A stretch of DNA of 64,000 nucleotides from Mesorhizobium sp. M1D.F.Ca.ET.043.01.1.1 (GTDB lineage Bacteria > Pseudomonadota > Alphaproteobacteria > Rhizobiales > Rhizobiaceae): contig NZ_CP034444.1 of the NCBI RefSeq assembly GCF_003952385.1, positions 248,001-312,000 of the forward strand. Direction: 5' to 3'. Each line of letters opens with the position of its first letter. The stretch's first letter is position 1. Both the position numbers and the translations under genes were made by a program. This document shows, in pieces, positions 1-8,660 of this stretch. Under the pieces are notes generated by a model. That model saw only the letters and a list, made by a program, of their open reading frames with translations. It ran no database searches and had not been told where the DNA came from.

Positions 1-659
1 ATTGGTTCGGCACTGACGAGATCGGCCGCGACCTGTTCTCGCGCGTCATCCTCGGCATTCGATATACCTGGCTGCCAGGGCTCGCGGTTATCGGCTTCAG
101 TCTCGTTGTGGGCTCCCTAATCGGCCTGATTTCTGGCCTTGCGGGCGGCAAGGTCGATCTGGTGATCGAGCGGATCGTCGATTTATTCCTAGTCCTTCCA
201 GCAACACTCATCGCCTTGGCTGTCGTGGCTTCGCTCGGCCCCGGGCTCGTGAACACAATGATCGCACTCGCGATCTTCTGGTGGATGTGGTACGCGCGCA
301 TTTCCCGTGATGAAATTCGTCGCTTGAAGGCCCGTCCTCATGTCGAGGCGGCACGTATTGCCGGGGTCCGCGGTCCGCGCCTCCTGTTGCGCTACTTGTT
401 GCCAGGAGTTGTTCCGGCATTGGTCATCGGGGCGTCATTGGATGTTGCAAACATCATTATGACGCTGTCGCTGATGTCGTTCCTGGGACTTGGATTGCCT
501 GCACCGGCGCCTGAACTCGGCGCCATGACGTCGCGAACCCTCGACAGCCTCACCGTCCATTGGTGGCTGCCGGTCCTGCCGGCCGCGATCATCTTTCTTC
601 TCTGTCTGCTCGCCAACCTTGCCGGCGACGGTATTCGTGCCGCGCTAAGGGGGACCTAG
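1..659 (+). CDS. Peptide/nickel-type ABC transporter permease, DppC family (5' end outside window)
   Basis: Inner-membrane permease of a binding-protein-dependent importer for di- or oligopeptides or similar solutes. The frame is open from base 3. It begins inside the typical DppC segment FGTDEIGRDLFSRVILGIR, so the real start lies a little outside the window; the GTG at 108 is not the start. Several hydrophobic segments follow. The cytoplasmic loop EAARIAGVRGPRLLLRYLLP is the EAA-type contact for the ATPase. The stop (657-659) directly abuts the ATG of the next permease, so the two are co-transcribed. The order is unusual, because dppB normally precedes dppC. The binding protein and ATPases must lie upstream, outside the window. 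The family call is firm; the substrate is unknown. Confidence 0.9.
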   Translation, partial: WFGTDEIGRDLFSRVILGIRYTWLPGLAVIGFSLVVGSLIGLISGLAGGKVDLVIERIVDLFLVLPATLIALAVVASLGPGLVNTMIALAIFWWMWYARISRDEIRRLKARPHVEAARIAGVRGPRLLLRYLLPGVVPALVIGASLDVANIIMTLSLMSFLGLGLPAPAPELGAMTSRTLDSLTVHWWLPVLPAAIIFLLCLLANLAGDGIRAALRGT

Positions 660-1649
660 ATGCTGGCATATCTCGCCAAAAGCATCGTCGGCGCCGTCAT
701 CGTTCTGCTGATGATGAGCTTCATCGTATTTGGCCTCCAAAGCATCATACCCGCCGATCCAGCGCGGGCGATTGCTGGGCCGAGCGCTCCGCCAGAAGCT
801 GTCGAAGCAGTGCGCAAGCAACTCGGACTGGACGACCCGGCTGTCGTTCAGTACGGGCGCTTCCTATCGCGCCTCGCGCACGGAGATCTGGGTACGTCGG
901 TTAGAACCCGGCGCCCAGTGTCAGACGACATACAGCAATTTCTTCCGGCCACCCTGGAGCTCGGACTGACGTCGATCGCTTTGGGAGTGGCGCTCGCCGG
1001 CGTCATGGCGGCACTCCAGTTCCTCGTTCCGGGATCGGCCGGCATAAGACTCGCTTTGGTAGGAGTGGGCTCCACGCCGATCTTTCTGTCAGCCTTACTT
1101 CTCGCCTATTTTTTCTGGTTCCGACTCGACTGGCTTCCCGGAGCGGGCAGGCTTGCGTACCGCGACTTCGCAGGCCCTACGGGATTCAACGTGATTGATG
1201 GAATACTGGTCGGCCGGCCCGACGTCAGTGCCGACGCGCTGTTGCACATGATTTTGCCAGCGTTTGCACTGGCGCTACCTATCGGCGTCGCGGTTGGGCG
1301 AAGCCTGAACGGTGCGCTTCACGACGTCATGAACCAGGCGTATGTCCGAACAGCACGCGGCAAGGGTCTTGGCGAGACTCGGGTACTGTTTCATCACGGT
1401 TTGCGCAATGCCGCCACGGCCCCACTGTCCATGCTCGGCCTGCAGGTCCGGCTTCTCTTCGGCAATCTGCTTGTTGTCGAGCGCATTTTCGGGTGGCCTG
1501 GTCTCGGTCTTTACACAGTTCAGTCCTTTGCCAGCGCAGATCTCCCGGCGGTGCTGGGCGTCGCAATGGTCTTTGGAATCTTGTACATTTTGGTCAACAC
1601 GCTCATCGAGATCGGACAGTCGATGGCCGATGCCCGGATTAGCCTCTAA
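660..1649 (+). CDS. Peptide/nickel-type ABC transporter permease, DppB family
   Basis: 329-residue inner-membrane permease, partner of the upstream DppC-type protein. The N-terminus has a first membrane helix followed by the typical periplasmic stretch (IIPADPARAIAG, then LGLDDPAVVQYGRFL and HGDLGTSVRTRRPV). Five more hydrophobic segments follow. The ATPase-contact loop reads YVRTARGKGLGETRVLFHHG, and the C-terminus has VERIFGWPGLG, both standard for the family. The ATG follows the dppC stop with no gap. The gene converges on the histidine kinase gene and overlaps its end by 11 bases. The transported solute cannot be read from the permease. Confidence 0.92.
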   Translation: MLAYLAKSIVGAVIVLLMMSFIVFGLQSIIPADPARAIAGPSAPPEAVEAVRKQLGLDDPAVVQYGRFLSRLAHGDLGTSVRTRRPVSDDIQQFLPATLELGLTSIALGVALAGVMAALQFLVPGSAGIRLALVGVGSTPIFLSALLLAYFFWFRLDWLPGAGRLAYRDFAGPTGFNVIDGILVGRPDVSADALLHMILPAFALALPIGVAVGRSLNGALHDVMNQAYVRTARGKGLGETRVLFHHGLRNAATAPLSMLGLQVRLLFGNLLVVERIFGWPGLGLYTVQSFASADLPAVLGVAMVFGILYILVNTLIEIGQSMADARISL

Positions 1650-3495
1650 GAGCAACGCCTACTGTCGCGGCGTTTGATTCCTCGACCGAGTTGGTAGCGG
1701 TGATGGGGAGGCTGAAAGTTATCGACGCCCCCCCTGTGTCGACATTTTCCGCCCAAAGCCGCCCGCAGTGTGCTTCGACAATCGAGCGGCAGATTGCCAA
1801 ACCCATTCCCATTCCGTCCGGCTTAGTTGTGTAGAACGCGTCAAAAATCAGTTCCGGATTACTGAGCCCGCGCCCGCAATCTCGCACTTCGACCTCTACT
1901 GTCTCGTCATTTTGACTCCGCGACACGATCCGCAACCTTCGCACATTAGTGGCGACCTCCTGCATCGCTTCGATTGCGTTGCGGACGAGGTTGAGGACGA
2001 CCTGCTCCATCTGGATGCGATCGGCAGCCACCGCCGGAAGGCGGGAATCGAGGTGAAGCTCCAGCTTGACGCTGCTCGACGCGAGCCTGTCACCCAGCAG
2101 ATCACACACTTCGCGGATCACGGCATTAAGATCGATCGCGAGCGGTTCGCCTTCAGTCTTGCTGAACAAGGCGCGGATGCGGCTGACCACCTGCGCCGCC
2201 GCGTCGGCGTTTCTGATGATCTTTTGGGCGACCCGGCTGGCGTGTTCGAAATTTGGTGGGTCTGCGTTCAGCCATCTCTGGAACGCGCCGGCGTTGGACA
2301 CGACCGCTTGCAGCGGCTGGTTGAGCTCATGGGCAATGGACACCGACAATTCGGATAGGCTAGCTGCGCGCAACGCGCGCGCAAGCCGTTCGTCAGCCAG
2401 ACGTAGGGATTCCTGAGCGCGAACCTCATCGTCGATGTCGAAATTGACGCCGTACCAGCGAAGGATAGTGCCGTCTTCATCGCGCAGCGGTTCGAAGCGA
2501 GAATCGATCCAGCGATAATCGCCATCCTTTCGGCACAGCCTGCCTTTGTGCTGGAGCGGCTCTCCACGGGCAAAGGACTTCTGGAACACGGCCTTGACGG
2601 CGGCTCGGTCATCAGGATGGAACAGTTCCACATGCGAAGCGAATTGCCGCGTGCCGCGCGGTTCCACCTTGGCCGAGTCAATGCCCGCCCAGTCGACGAA
2701 CCGCTTGTTGAAATAGTACGGTAGTCCTGCCGGCGTCATCAGCCAGATCATGGTGGGAACTGTATCGACCAGGAGCCGGAGCTCCCGCTCGCTCTGGCGC
2801 AGCGCGGCTTCCGCCTTGCGCCGGTCGTCGATGTCCTCGGTGTGGCCATACCAGCCGACAATTCGCCCCCGCTCATCGCGCGAGGCAACACCTGTATCGC
2901 GAAACCAACGATAGGTGCCATCGAACCGGCGCAAGCGCTGCTCTCCGATCATGGGTTCGCCCGTCTCCAAGCTGTGGCGCCATTGCGCCATGCTCGCCTC
3001 GACATCGTCGGGATGGACAAACCTCAGCCACCAGGAGAAGTCGTCGGCATCCATGATCTCGCGCATTTCTTTGGCGGAGACGCCAACGTAGTCGAGGGTT
3101 GCAGCATTGGGGAACCGTCGGCGCCCGTCAGGACCGGCGGACCAGCCTAGGCCCGGAATATCGGCGGCACCAAGTCCGGCTTGGTGGTAGGCCTCGTCAA
3201 GAAAACTGATCCTTCTGAATGTGCTCACCGCCAGCCAAAGGCCAAACGCGGCTGCAACAAACGCCACCAACCTGACGGTGCCATTTTCGGTCCCGTATAC
3301 CGGGAGGACCTCAGCTGAAAGCAGACTGCCTACGGCAATCGCCACTAATCCCGTCTTCCAACCCACGCAGATACTTATAACTGCAATGGTGACCAGCAGA
3401 CCGGAGGGCTCGCCGGTCAACAATGCAATGAAGAACGACACAGCACCGATCGCCGCGGCCACGGCGCGGCGCTGTGTCATTGACGTCAATTCCAT
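1639..3495 (-). CDS. Membrane sensor histidine kinase with two PAS domains (FixL-like)
   Basis: 618-residue sensor kinase, partner of the FixJ-like regulator encoded just upstream. The order of parts is: about four membrane segments (residues 10-95, resembling the DUF4118 sensor module), two PAS/PAC domains (about 105-235 and 245-365), a HisKA domain with the phospho-acceptor in SIAHELNQPLQ (His near 388), and a HATPase_c domain with N box NLVRNAIEAM, G1 DCGRGLSNP and G2 GMGMGLAICRS. The frame is open to 3612, but I chose the ATG at 3495 because it has a GAGAGGG ribosome site and the peptide before it is arginine/cysteine-rich and unlike a leader. PAS folds can bind haem or flavin; no haem-binding histidine can be assigned by eye, so the signal is unknown. 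Confidence 0.9.
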   Translation of the reverse strand: MELTSMTQRRAVAAAIGAVSFFIALLTGEPSGLLVTIAVISICVGWKTGLVAIAVGSLLSAEVLPVYGTENGTVRLVAFVAAAFGLWLAVSTFRRISFLDEAYHQAGLGAADIPGLGWSAGPDGRRRFPNAATLDYVGVSAKEMREIMDADDFSWWLRFVHPDDVEASMAQWRHSLETGEPMIGEQRLRRFDGTYRWFRDTGVASRDERGRIVGWYGHTEDIDDRRKAEAALRQSERELRLLVDTVPTMIWLMTPAGLPYYFNKRFVDWAGIDSAKVEPRGTRQFASHVELFHPDDRAAVKAVFQKSFARGEPLQHKGRLCRKDGDYRWIDSRFEPLRDEDGTILRWYGVNFDIDDEVRAQESLRLADERLARALRAASLSELSVSIAHELNQPLQAVVSNAGAFQRWLNADPPNFEHASRVAQKIIRNADAAAQVVSRIRALFSKTEGEPLAIDLNAVIREVCDLLGDRLASSSVKLELHLDSRLPAVAADRIQMEQVVLNLVRNAIEAMQEVATNVRRLRIVSRSQNDETVEVEVRDCGRGLSNPELIFDAFYTTKPDGMGMGLAICRSIVEAHCGRLWAENVDTGGASITFSLPITATNSVEESNAATVGVALRG

Positions 3496-3577
3496 TTTAG
3501 ACCCTCTCGAAACTGCCGTGCGGCGGCTGACTGCGCACACATTGTCCCTACAGTGAGAGCGTCGCCTCGAGCGGCAT

Positions 3578-4234
3578 TCAACGCATCTCGGCCGGCAAAG
3601 ACTGCCAGGCACTCAAGAGGTGCGTGAGGGACCTTGCATTCATTTTCCTCATCATGTTGCTACGATGGAGCTTCACAGTGATTTCGCTTATGCCAAGATC
3701 GAATGCGATCTGCTTGTTCATCGCCCCTGAGACGACAAACGTAAGCACCTCACGTTCGCGAGGAGTGAGCGTCTCGTAAAGCGCCATGGTCTTACGCGAC
3801 ACGGTCGCCGCCGCTCGCCGTGCTATGTCGGCATTGACGGCTGCCGATATTGCGTCGAGGAAGGTCTGATCGCGCACAGGTTTGGTCAGAAAGTCAACCG
3901 CCCCGGCTTTCATTGCCTGCACGCTCATGGCGATGTCGCCGTGGCCCGTCAGGAACACAACCGGCGTCTGTATGCCCTTGGTCAGGAGGATCTGCTGGAG
4001 GTCGAGGCCGCTGAGTCCCGGCATGCGGACATCGAGAACAAGACAAGCCGGGCGATCCGGAAGCTCTGCATCCAACACTTCTTGCGTGGAAGAAAACGAT
4101 ATCGAGTCGATGCCGACCGAATTCAGTAACTCCTGCAGGGAGTCGCGGACCTCTGTGTCGTCATCGACGAGAATCGCAATGGGGCCGCTCACGCTGTCCG
4201 AATATGCTCCGGCTGCTGACTCTACCACGCCCAT
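3578..4234 (-). CDS. Response regulator of the FixJ/NarL class
   Basis: 218-residue two-component response regulator. The receiver domain (about 17-130) has the acidic pocket in ILVDDDTEVRDSL, the phospho-acceptor Asp in LVLDVRMPGLSG, and the switch residues Thr in FLTGHGD and Lys in FLTKPVRD. The output domain (about 148-215) is LuxR-type HTH, with LTPREREVL, NKQIAFDLGISEITVKLHR and MMRKMNARSL. It is transcribed before the histidine kinase, with 82 bases between them, which points to one operon. It most resembles FixJ/TtrR/StyR-type regulators paired with PAS kinases. Targets are unknown; nearby candidates are the metallo-hydrolase gene or the peptide transporter. Confidence 0.92.
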   Translation of the reverse strand: MGVVESAAGAYSDSVSGPIAILVDDDTEVRDSLQELLNSVGIDSISFSSTQEVLDAELPDRPACLVLDVRMPGLSGLDLQQILLTKGIQTPVVFLTGHGDIAMSVQAMKAGAVDFLTKPVRDQTFLDAISAAVNADIARRAAATVSRKTMALYETLTPREREVLTFVVSGAMNKQIAFDLGISEITVKLHRSNMMRKMNARSLTHLLSAWQSLPAEMR

Positions 4235-4902
4235 GATCCTCGCCTCAGGGAGATCTGCTGGACACGAAATTGGCTGCGTTTACACAGTATATTATCAACC
4301 GCGTGCCCGTCACACGTCAACCAACGACCTTAATGGCTGCCGCTGGAACCGATTGAAAAGATAGGTACGTATCCCACCAACGTGCGACGTAACCGTCGGA
4401 ACCTATATAGCGAAATTAGAATCTGCGGCGCTACTACGCGAAAGTGCGATCCAATTGAGAGCTTTCGCTGGCTAACCTATACTTCGGGATAGGTCTGCTT
4501 CTCCCATGCCGATTTCACCCGTCGGGCACCTACCGGCCTGGATGAGGCGAAGAACCCATGACGTCCACAAATGGGGTCACGACCAACTGTCGGCGTCATA
4601 ACCATGGCTGCCACTTCGTGGCGTGCTGACCGGAACTGTCTCGGTTTTCCTACTCGGTTGGCCTGCCGAGGCAGGAGTGCAACCGCGTGCCTCTTTTGCC
4701 GGATCCGGCACAAGCAATGCCGAGCGCTCATCCATAAGGCGGCGGATGGCGACGGTCACCGGCCGCACTTTGGACTGCAGCCTAGACGGCCATAGACCTG
4801 GTCGAGCGCGGCCGCTCTGCCTCGATGGCAGAGCGGACATTCTGATCCCTCAATATGTTGCACGCACAGGCGATTACAGCCCGATAGCTCCTTTCGGCCC
4901 GG
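4235..4902. other. Intergenic, no gene recognised
   Basis: About 670 bases between the stop of the metallo-hydrolase gene and the start of the response regulator. The frames here give only short arginine/proline-rich translations on both strands without a convincing ribosome site or a known domain. The part next to 4235-4450 is richer in A and T and should contain the promoter of the two-component operon. Confidence 0.5.
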
Positions 4903-5832
4903 TCAGTAGTCCCAGACGGCCGGCACGCAACGGAAGGTCTCGCCATCCATCGCCACATGGCAGAGGGACGGGAACGGCAAGTGGGTGGCCACCAGTGGCT
5001 CGCGGTTCGCCGCGAGTTCCCGCATAAGACTGACGCGGACGCGTGTCGCCTCCTCGGGGTCATGTTCGAAGCCGTTGTGCCAGTCGGGATGGTCGAAACC
5101 GACCTGGAAAACGAGGTCCCCCACGAATGTGAGCCGATCGCCGCCAGACGCCAGGCGGACCACGCTGTGCCCAGGGGTGTGGCCGCCGGTGCGACGGACG
5201 AGTACCCCCGGCGCCACTTCGTGCTCCTGATCGAACGGGCGCAAGTGGCTGCGATAGTCATTCGCGAACCGCTTGGCTGCTCGCCGAAGCGCATCCGGGA
5301 ATCCCTGAGGCATGGAGACACGGGAGAAATCGGGCGACTCCCAGAACTCGAGCTCAGCGGCTGCCACGTGAATCCGTAGGTCCGGATTGAGCCGCTCCTT
5401 CACTCCATCGATGAGCAACCCGCCAATGTGGTCCATGTGCATGTGCGTCAGCACCACGTCGGTCACTGATGCGAGATCAATGCCGGCGGCCTCCAGCCGA
5501 TGGATTAACTGCCCGGCACGCGGCAAGTGCAAGTCAGGGTCCGCGCCTAACCCAGCGTCGACGAGTATGGTCTGGCCGCCACTGCGCACCACGACCACGT
5601 TCAGCGGCCATTCGAGCATCTCCGGCGACAGAAACTCGTCCTCCAGCCAGGCCGAGCGGACGGCTGCGTCGACGTTGTATGCGATAGTCTGGGCTGGAAT
5701 TGGCAGAATTCCATCGCTGACAATCAGGACGTCAATGTCTCCGACCTTAAGTGCGTAACGAGACGGGACCAGTTCGTCATGCTCCGGTCGACCGGAGCGT
5801 GAAATGTCGCCCAGACTCATGTGTGTGTTCAT
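4903..5832 (-). CDS. MBL-fold metallo-hydrolase (lactonase-like)
   Basis: 309-residue metallo-beta-lactamase-fold hydrolase. The zinc site is complete by eye: HxHxDH in LTHMHMDHIGG, a later His in GGHTPGHSVV, an Asp in TFVGDLVFQ and a final His in ATHLPFPS. Spacing and length resemble the AttM/AiiA-like and related MBL hydrolases that open lactone or similar ester bonds, but the family is broad and the substrate cannot be assigned. There is no signal peptide, so it is probably cytoplasmic. The start is fixed by CAGGAG eight to nine bases before the ATG. It is divergent from the alpha/beta hydrolase gene at 6272, with about 440 bases between. Confidence 0.85.
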   Translation of the reverse strand: MNTHMSLGDISRSGRPEHDELVPSRYALKVGDIDVLIVSDGILPIPAQTIAYNVDAAVRSAWLEDEFLSPEMLEWPLNVVVVRSGGQTILVDAGLGADPDLHLPRAGQLIHRLEAAGIDLASVTDVVLTHMHMDHIGGLLIDGVKERLNPDLRIHVAAAELEFWESPDFSRVSMPQGFPDALRRAAKRFANDYRSHLRPFDQEHEVAPGVLVRRTGGHTPGHSVVRLASGGDRLTFVGDLVFQVGFDHPDWHNGFEHDPEEATRVRVSLMRELAANREPLVATHLPFPSLCHVAMDGETFRCVPAVWDY

Positions 5833-6271
5833 GTCTGTCTCCTGTTGATCGCCTTTCCCGCGGTCAACACGACCGCCTCCACCGCTGGCTCCCCTGGATC
5901 GGCATCTACCTCCATGAACAACCGCCCGGCGTCACTGAGCAGATTGGCCCCGCCTCACTCCGCGCGACACCGAACGTAAGCGTCGGTCATGCCATCCTTA
6001 GGTCTATGGCAGACCCTTCGCGAGCTTGAGTGACCCTGCGCAAAACGTAGGGAGGTCGGCTCTATCCAAGCGAACGGCGGCTGTGCGTCTTGCCTGTCGG
6101 CGCTCCACCAGCGCGTGGGACATCCTGTCCGGCGGTACTGGCCATCCACGGCCTTGATTCAGTCGACTGCGCGCGCGCCCTCAACATAGCGTTCTCATTG
6201 CTCTTATCGGCGCTGGTCGATCGGGCAAATTCGAAGCGCGGGCATATCAGACAGAACCGACGGAGAGACCA
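5833..6271. other. Divergent intergenic region, nothing recognised
   Basis: About 440 bases between two divergent hydrolase genes. It should hold both promoters. I see no coding frame with a known domain and no clear palindromic operator. Confidence 0.4.
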
Positions 6272-7078
6272 ATGTCCAAGACTATCATGCTAATCCACGG
6301 CGCCTGGCTGAACGCCCACTGCTGGGAAGGCTTCAAGGCCCGTTATGAAGCCAGGGGCTACAACGTCATCGCCCCGGCCTGGCCATTTGACGACCAATCT
6401 CCAAGCGAGCTGCGTGCGTCCCCGAACCCCGCCCTCGCCCAAGTCGGTATCAACGAGCTCATCAATCATTACGATCGGCTGATCCGCGCGTTGCCCGAGC
6501 CACCAATCCTGATCGGGCACTCGTTTGGCGGTACCGTCACGCAGCATCTGCTTGACCGCGGACTCGGTGTGGCCGGTGTCGCCATCGACCCCGCGCCGAC
6601 TTCCGGCGTACTGGTCGGGTGGCAGACCATCAAGTCGACGTTCCCCGTGTTCTTTTCATGGGGAAGCTGGCGCCGCGTCATGACCATGTCGAGGAAGTTT
6701 TTCAGCACCCGCTTCGCACAGACCGTACCGGCAGCGCAGGTCAACACGATGTACGACCGCTACATCGTCCCCACGCCAGGGAAGATCTACTGGGACGGCC
6801 TGGTTTCGGCCGCAGGGAAGATCCGTTGGGACAACCCCAATCGCGCACCTCTTCTGCTCATCGGCGGTGGCATCGACCTGATTGCCCAGGCCAAGATGAC
6901 AAAAGCGATGTTCGAGAAGCAGAAACAGGCGCCGTCGAACACCGAACTCAAGATATATCCCAACCGCTCGCACTGGACCTGTCTTCAGCCGGGGTGGGAG
7001 GAAGTCGCGGACTTCGCACTCGACTGGGCCGCTAAAAACGCCCGCGCGCCCACGATTGTACCGCTGCACGCAGCCTAG
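6272..7078 (+). CDS. Alpha/beta-fold hydrolase
   Basis: 268-residue cytoplasmic hydrolase. The fold is shown by the oxyanion segment LIHGAWLNAHCWEGF near the N-terminus and the nucleophile elbow GHSFGGTVTQ (Ser near 90). A predicted acid lies in GGGIDLIAQ and the catalytic His in NRSHWTC. The lid region (about 115-180) is rich in aromatic residues. The ATG has GGAGAG at a good distance. Similar proteins are annotated as esterases, haloperoxidase-like enzymes or polyketide-cyclase-associated hydrolases; the substrate is not known. It is divergent from the metallo-hydrolase and may belong to the same small accessory module. Confidence 0.85.
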   Translation: MSKTIMLIHGAWLNAHCWEGFKARYEARGYNVIAPAWPFDDQSPSELRASPNPALAQVGINELINHYDRLIRALPEPPILIGHSFGGTVTQHLLDRGLGVAGVAIDPAPTSGVLVGWQTIKSTFPVFFSWGSWRRVMTMSRKFFSTRFAQTVPAAQVNTMYDRYIVPTPGKIYWDGLVSAAGKIRWDNPNRAPLLLIGGGIDLIAQAKMTKAMFEKQKQAPSNTELKIYPNRSHWTCLQPGWEEVADFALDWAAKNARAPTIVPLHAA

Positions 7079-7532
7079 CCGCCGGACCATCAACTGGATC
7101 GGCGATGGGCTCTCCCCAAGGTTCATCATCCAGGATTTTCGCAGAACGCCACAGGAAGTGAATCCGGCCTTACTATCTTGCGGGGCATAAAACACAAACC
7201 CGCACTTTACGCACTCATGCTTCATGCCGAGATCGGGGGAAGCTACAGGCCAACCAAGCGTAGTGTGAAAAGCTCATCGAACACATGAAGCATATCGAGG
7301 CGGTTTTGCACCTCCTAGAGTCAGGTTTCAACGCGCGCGCCATTTCGATCACGCGCCGCAACAACCCGAACCCGCTGTTCAAACGCGGGCAAGTCATCCG
7401 GGTGCGCACGTGACGACCTGCACCGCATATGGGGCGCGGTAAGCTCGTCGCTGTTGAACAATCGGGACGTTACCCTGCACGAGGGCAGGCCACGGTGCTG
7501 GACCTTGCAAAAATAGAGATTAGATTCGGCGC
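7079..7532. other. Intergenic with gene remnants
   Basis: About 450 bases. Apart from the short fragment at 7285-7413 I recognise nothing. The stretch just downstream of the alpha/beta hydrolase (7080-7260) has no open frame of note. Confidence 0.4.
7285..7413 (+). pseudogene. Short fragment of a rhizobial hypothetical protein
   Basis: A 42-codon frame starting with MKHIEAVLHLLESGFN and continuing ARAISITRRNNPNPLFKRG. The pattern (hydrophobic helix, basic stretch, NPxFKRG) resembles the N-terminus of hypothetical proteins that I recall near mobile DNA in rhizobia, in which the frame goes on much further. Here it stops at TGA (7411-7413), and a stop also precedes the ATG in the same frame. 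It is probably a truncated or decayed copy. The family memory is uncertain. Confidence 0.3.
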
Positions 7533-7745
7533 ATGGACTGGCGCACGAACCTGATAGCAAACCACAAGGCCGAAATCGCAAGGCTACGGGAAGAGATTCG
7601 CCAAGAGCAGGAAAATCCGGGAGAGATAGGCTCGACCATGCCGGACGGCACGCGTGTCAGCCTGAGTGACGAGATCATAGCTGACAATCTCAGGATGATC
7701 GCGACGCTTGAAGCGATCATAGCGCGCGCCGAAGCTGGCGACTAA
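7533..7745 (+). CDS. Small hypothetical protein, coiled-coil-like
   Basis: 70-residue protein. Residues 1-28 form a charged amphipathic helix (MDWRTNLIANHKAEIARLRE), a turn with GSTMPDGTRVS follows, and a second helix makes up the C-terminus (IIADNLRMIATLEAIIARAE). The shape suggests a helical hairpin. No known domain is recognised. The ribosome site is weak. It converges on the KilA-N gene with a perfect hairpin between the two stops. The codon pattern and the convergent arrangement support a real gene, perhaps of phage origin. Confidence 0.5.
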   Translation: MDWRTNLIANHKAEIARLREEIRQEQENPGEIGSTMPDGTRVSLSDEIIADNLRMIATLEAIIARAEAGD

Positions 7746-7752
7746 ACCGGCA

Positions 7753-7782
7753 TCGCCGGCCCGCAATGAAGCAGGCCGGCGA
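7753..7782. terminator. Hairpin between convergent genes
   Basis: Perfect 9-bp inverted repeat TCGCCGGCC / GGCCGGCGA around a 12-base loop. It lies between the stop of the small ORF (7745) and the stop of the KilA-N gene (7797), where a shared bidirectional terminator is expected. No long T run follows on either strand. Confidence 0.55.
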
Positions 7783-7796
7783 CAGTTTCAGCTCAG

Positions 7797-8579
7797 CTAT
7801 TCCTTCGGACTGTCAATCGCCTTCTGGCGAGCCTTGCGGTCGCTTTCGATGGCGCTCTTGATCGATGACGCCGACTGCTTAGTGGCGTCCCGACATTCAA
7901 GGAAACCAGCCGACTGTTGCTGCTCAATACGCTCGGAAGCCAAGGCTTCTGCGGCCATGGTATAGGCCAGTTCGGGCAACGTCATGTGGTCCCGAATGTT
8001 GGCCTTTGCCGGTAGTCCGCGCCTTACGCGGATTTGCTTGGCCGTCCCGCCGTGCAGTTCCTTGTACGTCTCATTGGTGCAGATGGCGTACTCAACGGGT
8101 TCCTTCACGCCATGCTCGTCAAGGGCCTGCGTGTACTTCTTTCTGACGGCCTTTCCGATTTGACGGTGTAGGTCACGGTCATCGACGGCAGGCTTGCGCG
8201 AGATGATCTCCGGGATGAGCGTTTCGTCGCCACGCTGGTAGCGAAGGAACACATCACGGATTTCGACGCCGAGCTTCGGGGACAGGTATTCGGCATACGC
8301 AAGCGCGAGGTTTTCGTGCGCCCACGTGCCGCCGCCTTTCCCGGCCTTCGTGTAATAGACGGACCGGATTTCGTCCTTCGACAAAACCCCGGATTTTCCG
8401 GTGTTTTTGACCAACAGCGCCGTCATCGCGCCTTTAGCGCCCGGCAAAGCCAGCCAATCCGATGGCGTCTGGTTTTTAGAATATCCAGCCGCGACATGGA
8501 TGTCGTTGAGGCAAACAAGACCGTTCTCATCGACCCGAATGCGGGTCTTCTTAAAGAGGATAACTTTCATTTCCGGCAT
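7797..8579 (-). CDS. KilA-N domain protein (phage antirepressor-like)
   Basis: 260-residue protein. The N-terminal half fits the KilA-N DNA-binding domain of phage and mobile-element proteins: a short beta segment (MKVILFKKTRIRVDENG), then NDIHVAAGYSK, and the signature GGTWAHENLALAYAEYLS followed by PKLGVEIRDVFLRYQRGD. The C-terminal half is charged and helical and ends KARQKAIDSPKE. The frame is open to 8651, but I prefer the ATG at 8577-8579, with AAGG upstream. An inverted repeat overlaps this start codon and suggests autoregulation. KilA-N proteins are often antirepressors or lytic regulators. Here it stands alone, without other phage genes, beside a candidate small RNA on the other strand. 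Confidence 0.75.
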   Translation of the reverse strand: MPEMKVILFKKTRIRVDENGLVCLNDIHVAAGYSKNQTPSDWLALPGAKGAMTALLVKNTGKSGVLSKDEIRSVYYTKAGKGGGTWAHENLALAYAEYLSPKLGVEIRDVFLRYQRGDETLIPEIISRKPAVDDRDLHRQIGKAVRKKYTQALDEHGVKEPVEYAICTNETYKELHGGTAKQIRVRRGLPAKANIRDHMTLPELAYTMAAEALASERIEQQQSAGFLECRDATKQSASSIKSAIESDRKARQKAIDSPKE

Positions 8580-8609
8580 TACGACATAAACCTTTCTTGA
8601 TGTCGTTAT
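8578..8609. promoter_or_regulatory. Candidate operator: inverted repeat at the KilA-N start
   Basis: Arms ATTACGACAT (8578-8587) and ATGTCGTTAT (8600-8609) match at 9 of 10 positions as an inverted repeat with a 12-base spacer. The centre-to-centre distance of the arms, 22 bases, is about two helical turns. The left arm overlaps the KilA-N start codon, and the right arm lies 16 bases from a possible -35 box for the opposite strand. An operator controlling both directions is an inference. Confidence 0.45.
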
Positions 8610-8625
8610 GCGGCGGAGAAAGTCC

Positions 8626-8660
8626 TTGACAATGGGTGGGAGGAATCCCATTTAGGCGTC
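8626..8660 (+). promoter_or_regulatory. Possible promoter of the small RNA
   Basis: TTGACA at 8626-8631 is a perfect -35 consensus. Seventeen bases later stands CATTTA (8649-8654), a poor -10 match. Transcription would run to the right, away from the KilA-N gene, and reach the terminator at 8697-8739. Confidence 0.35.
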
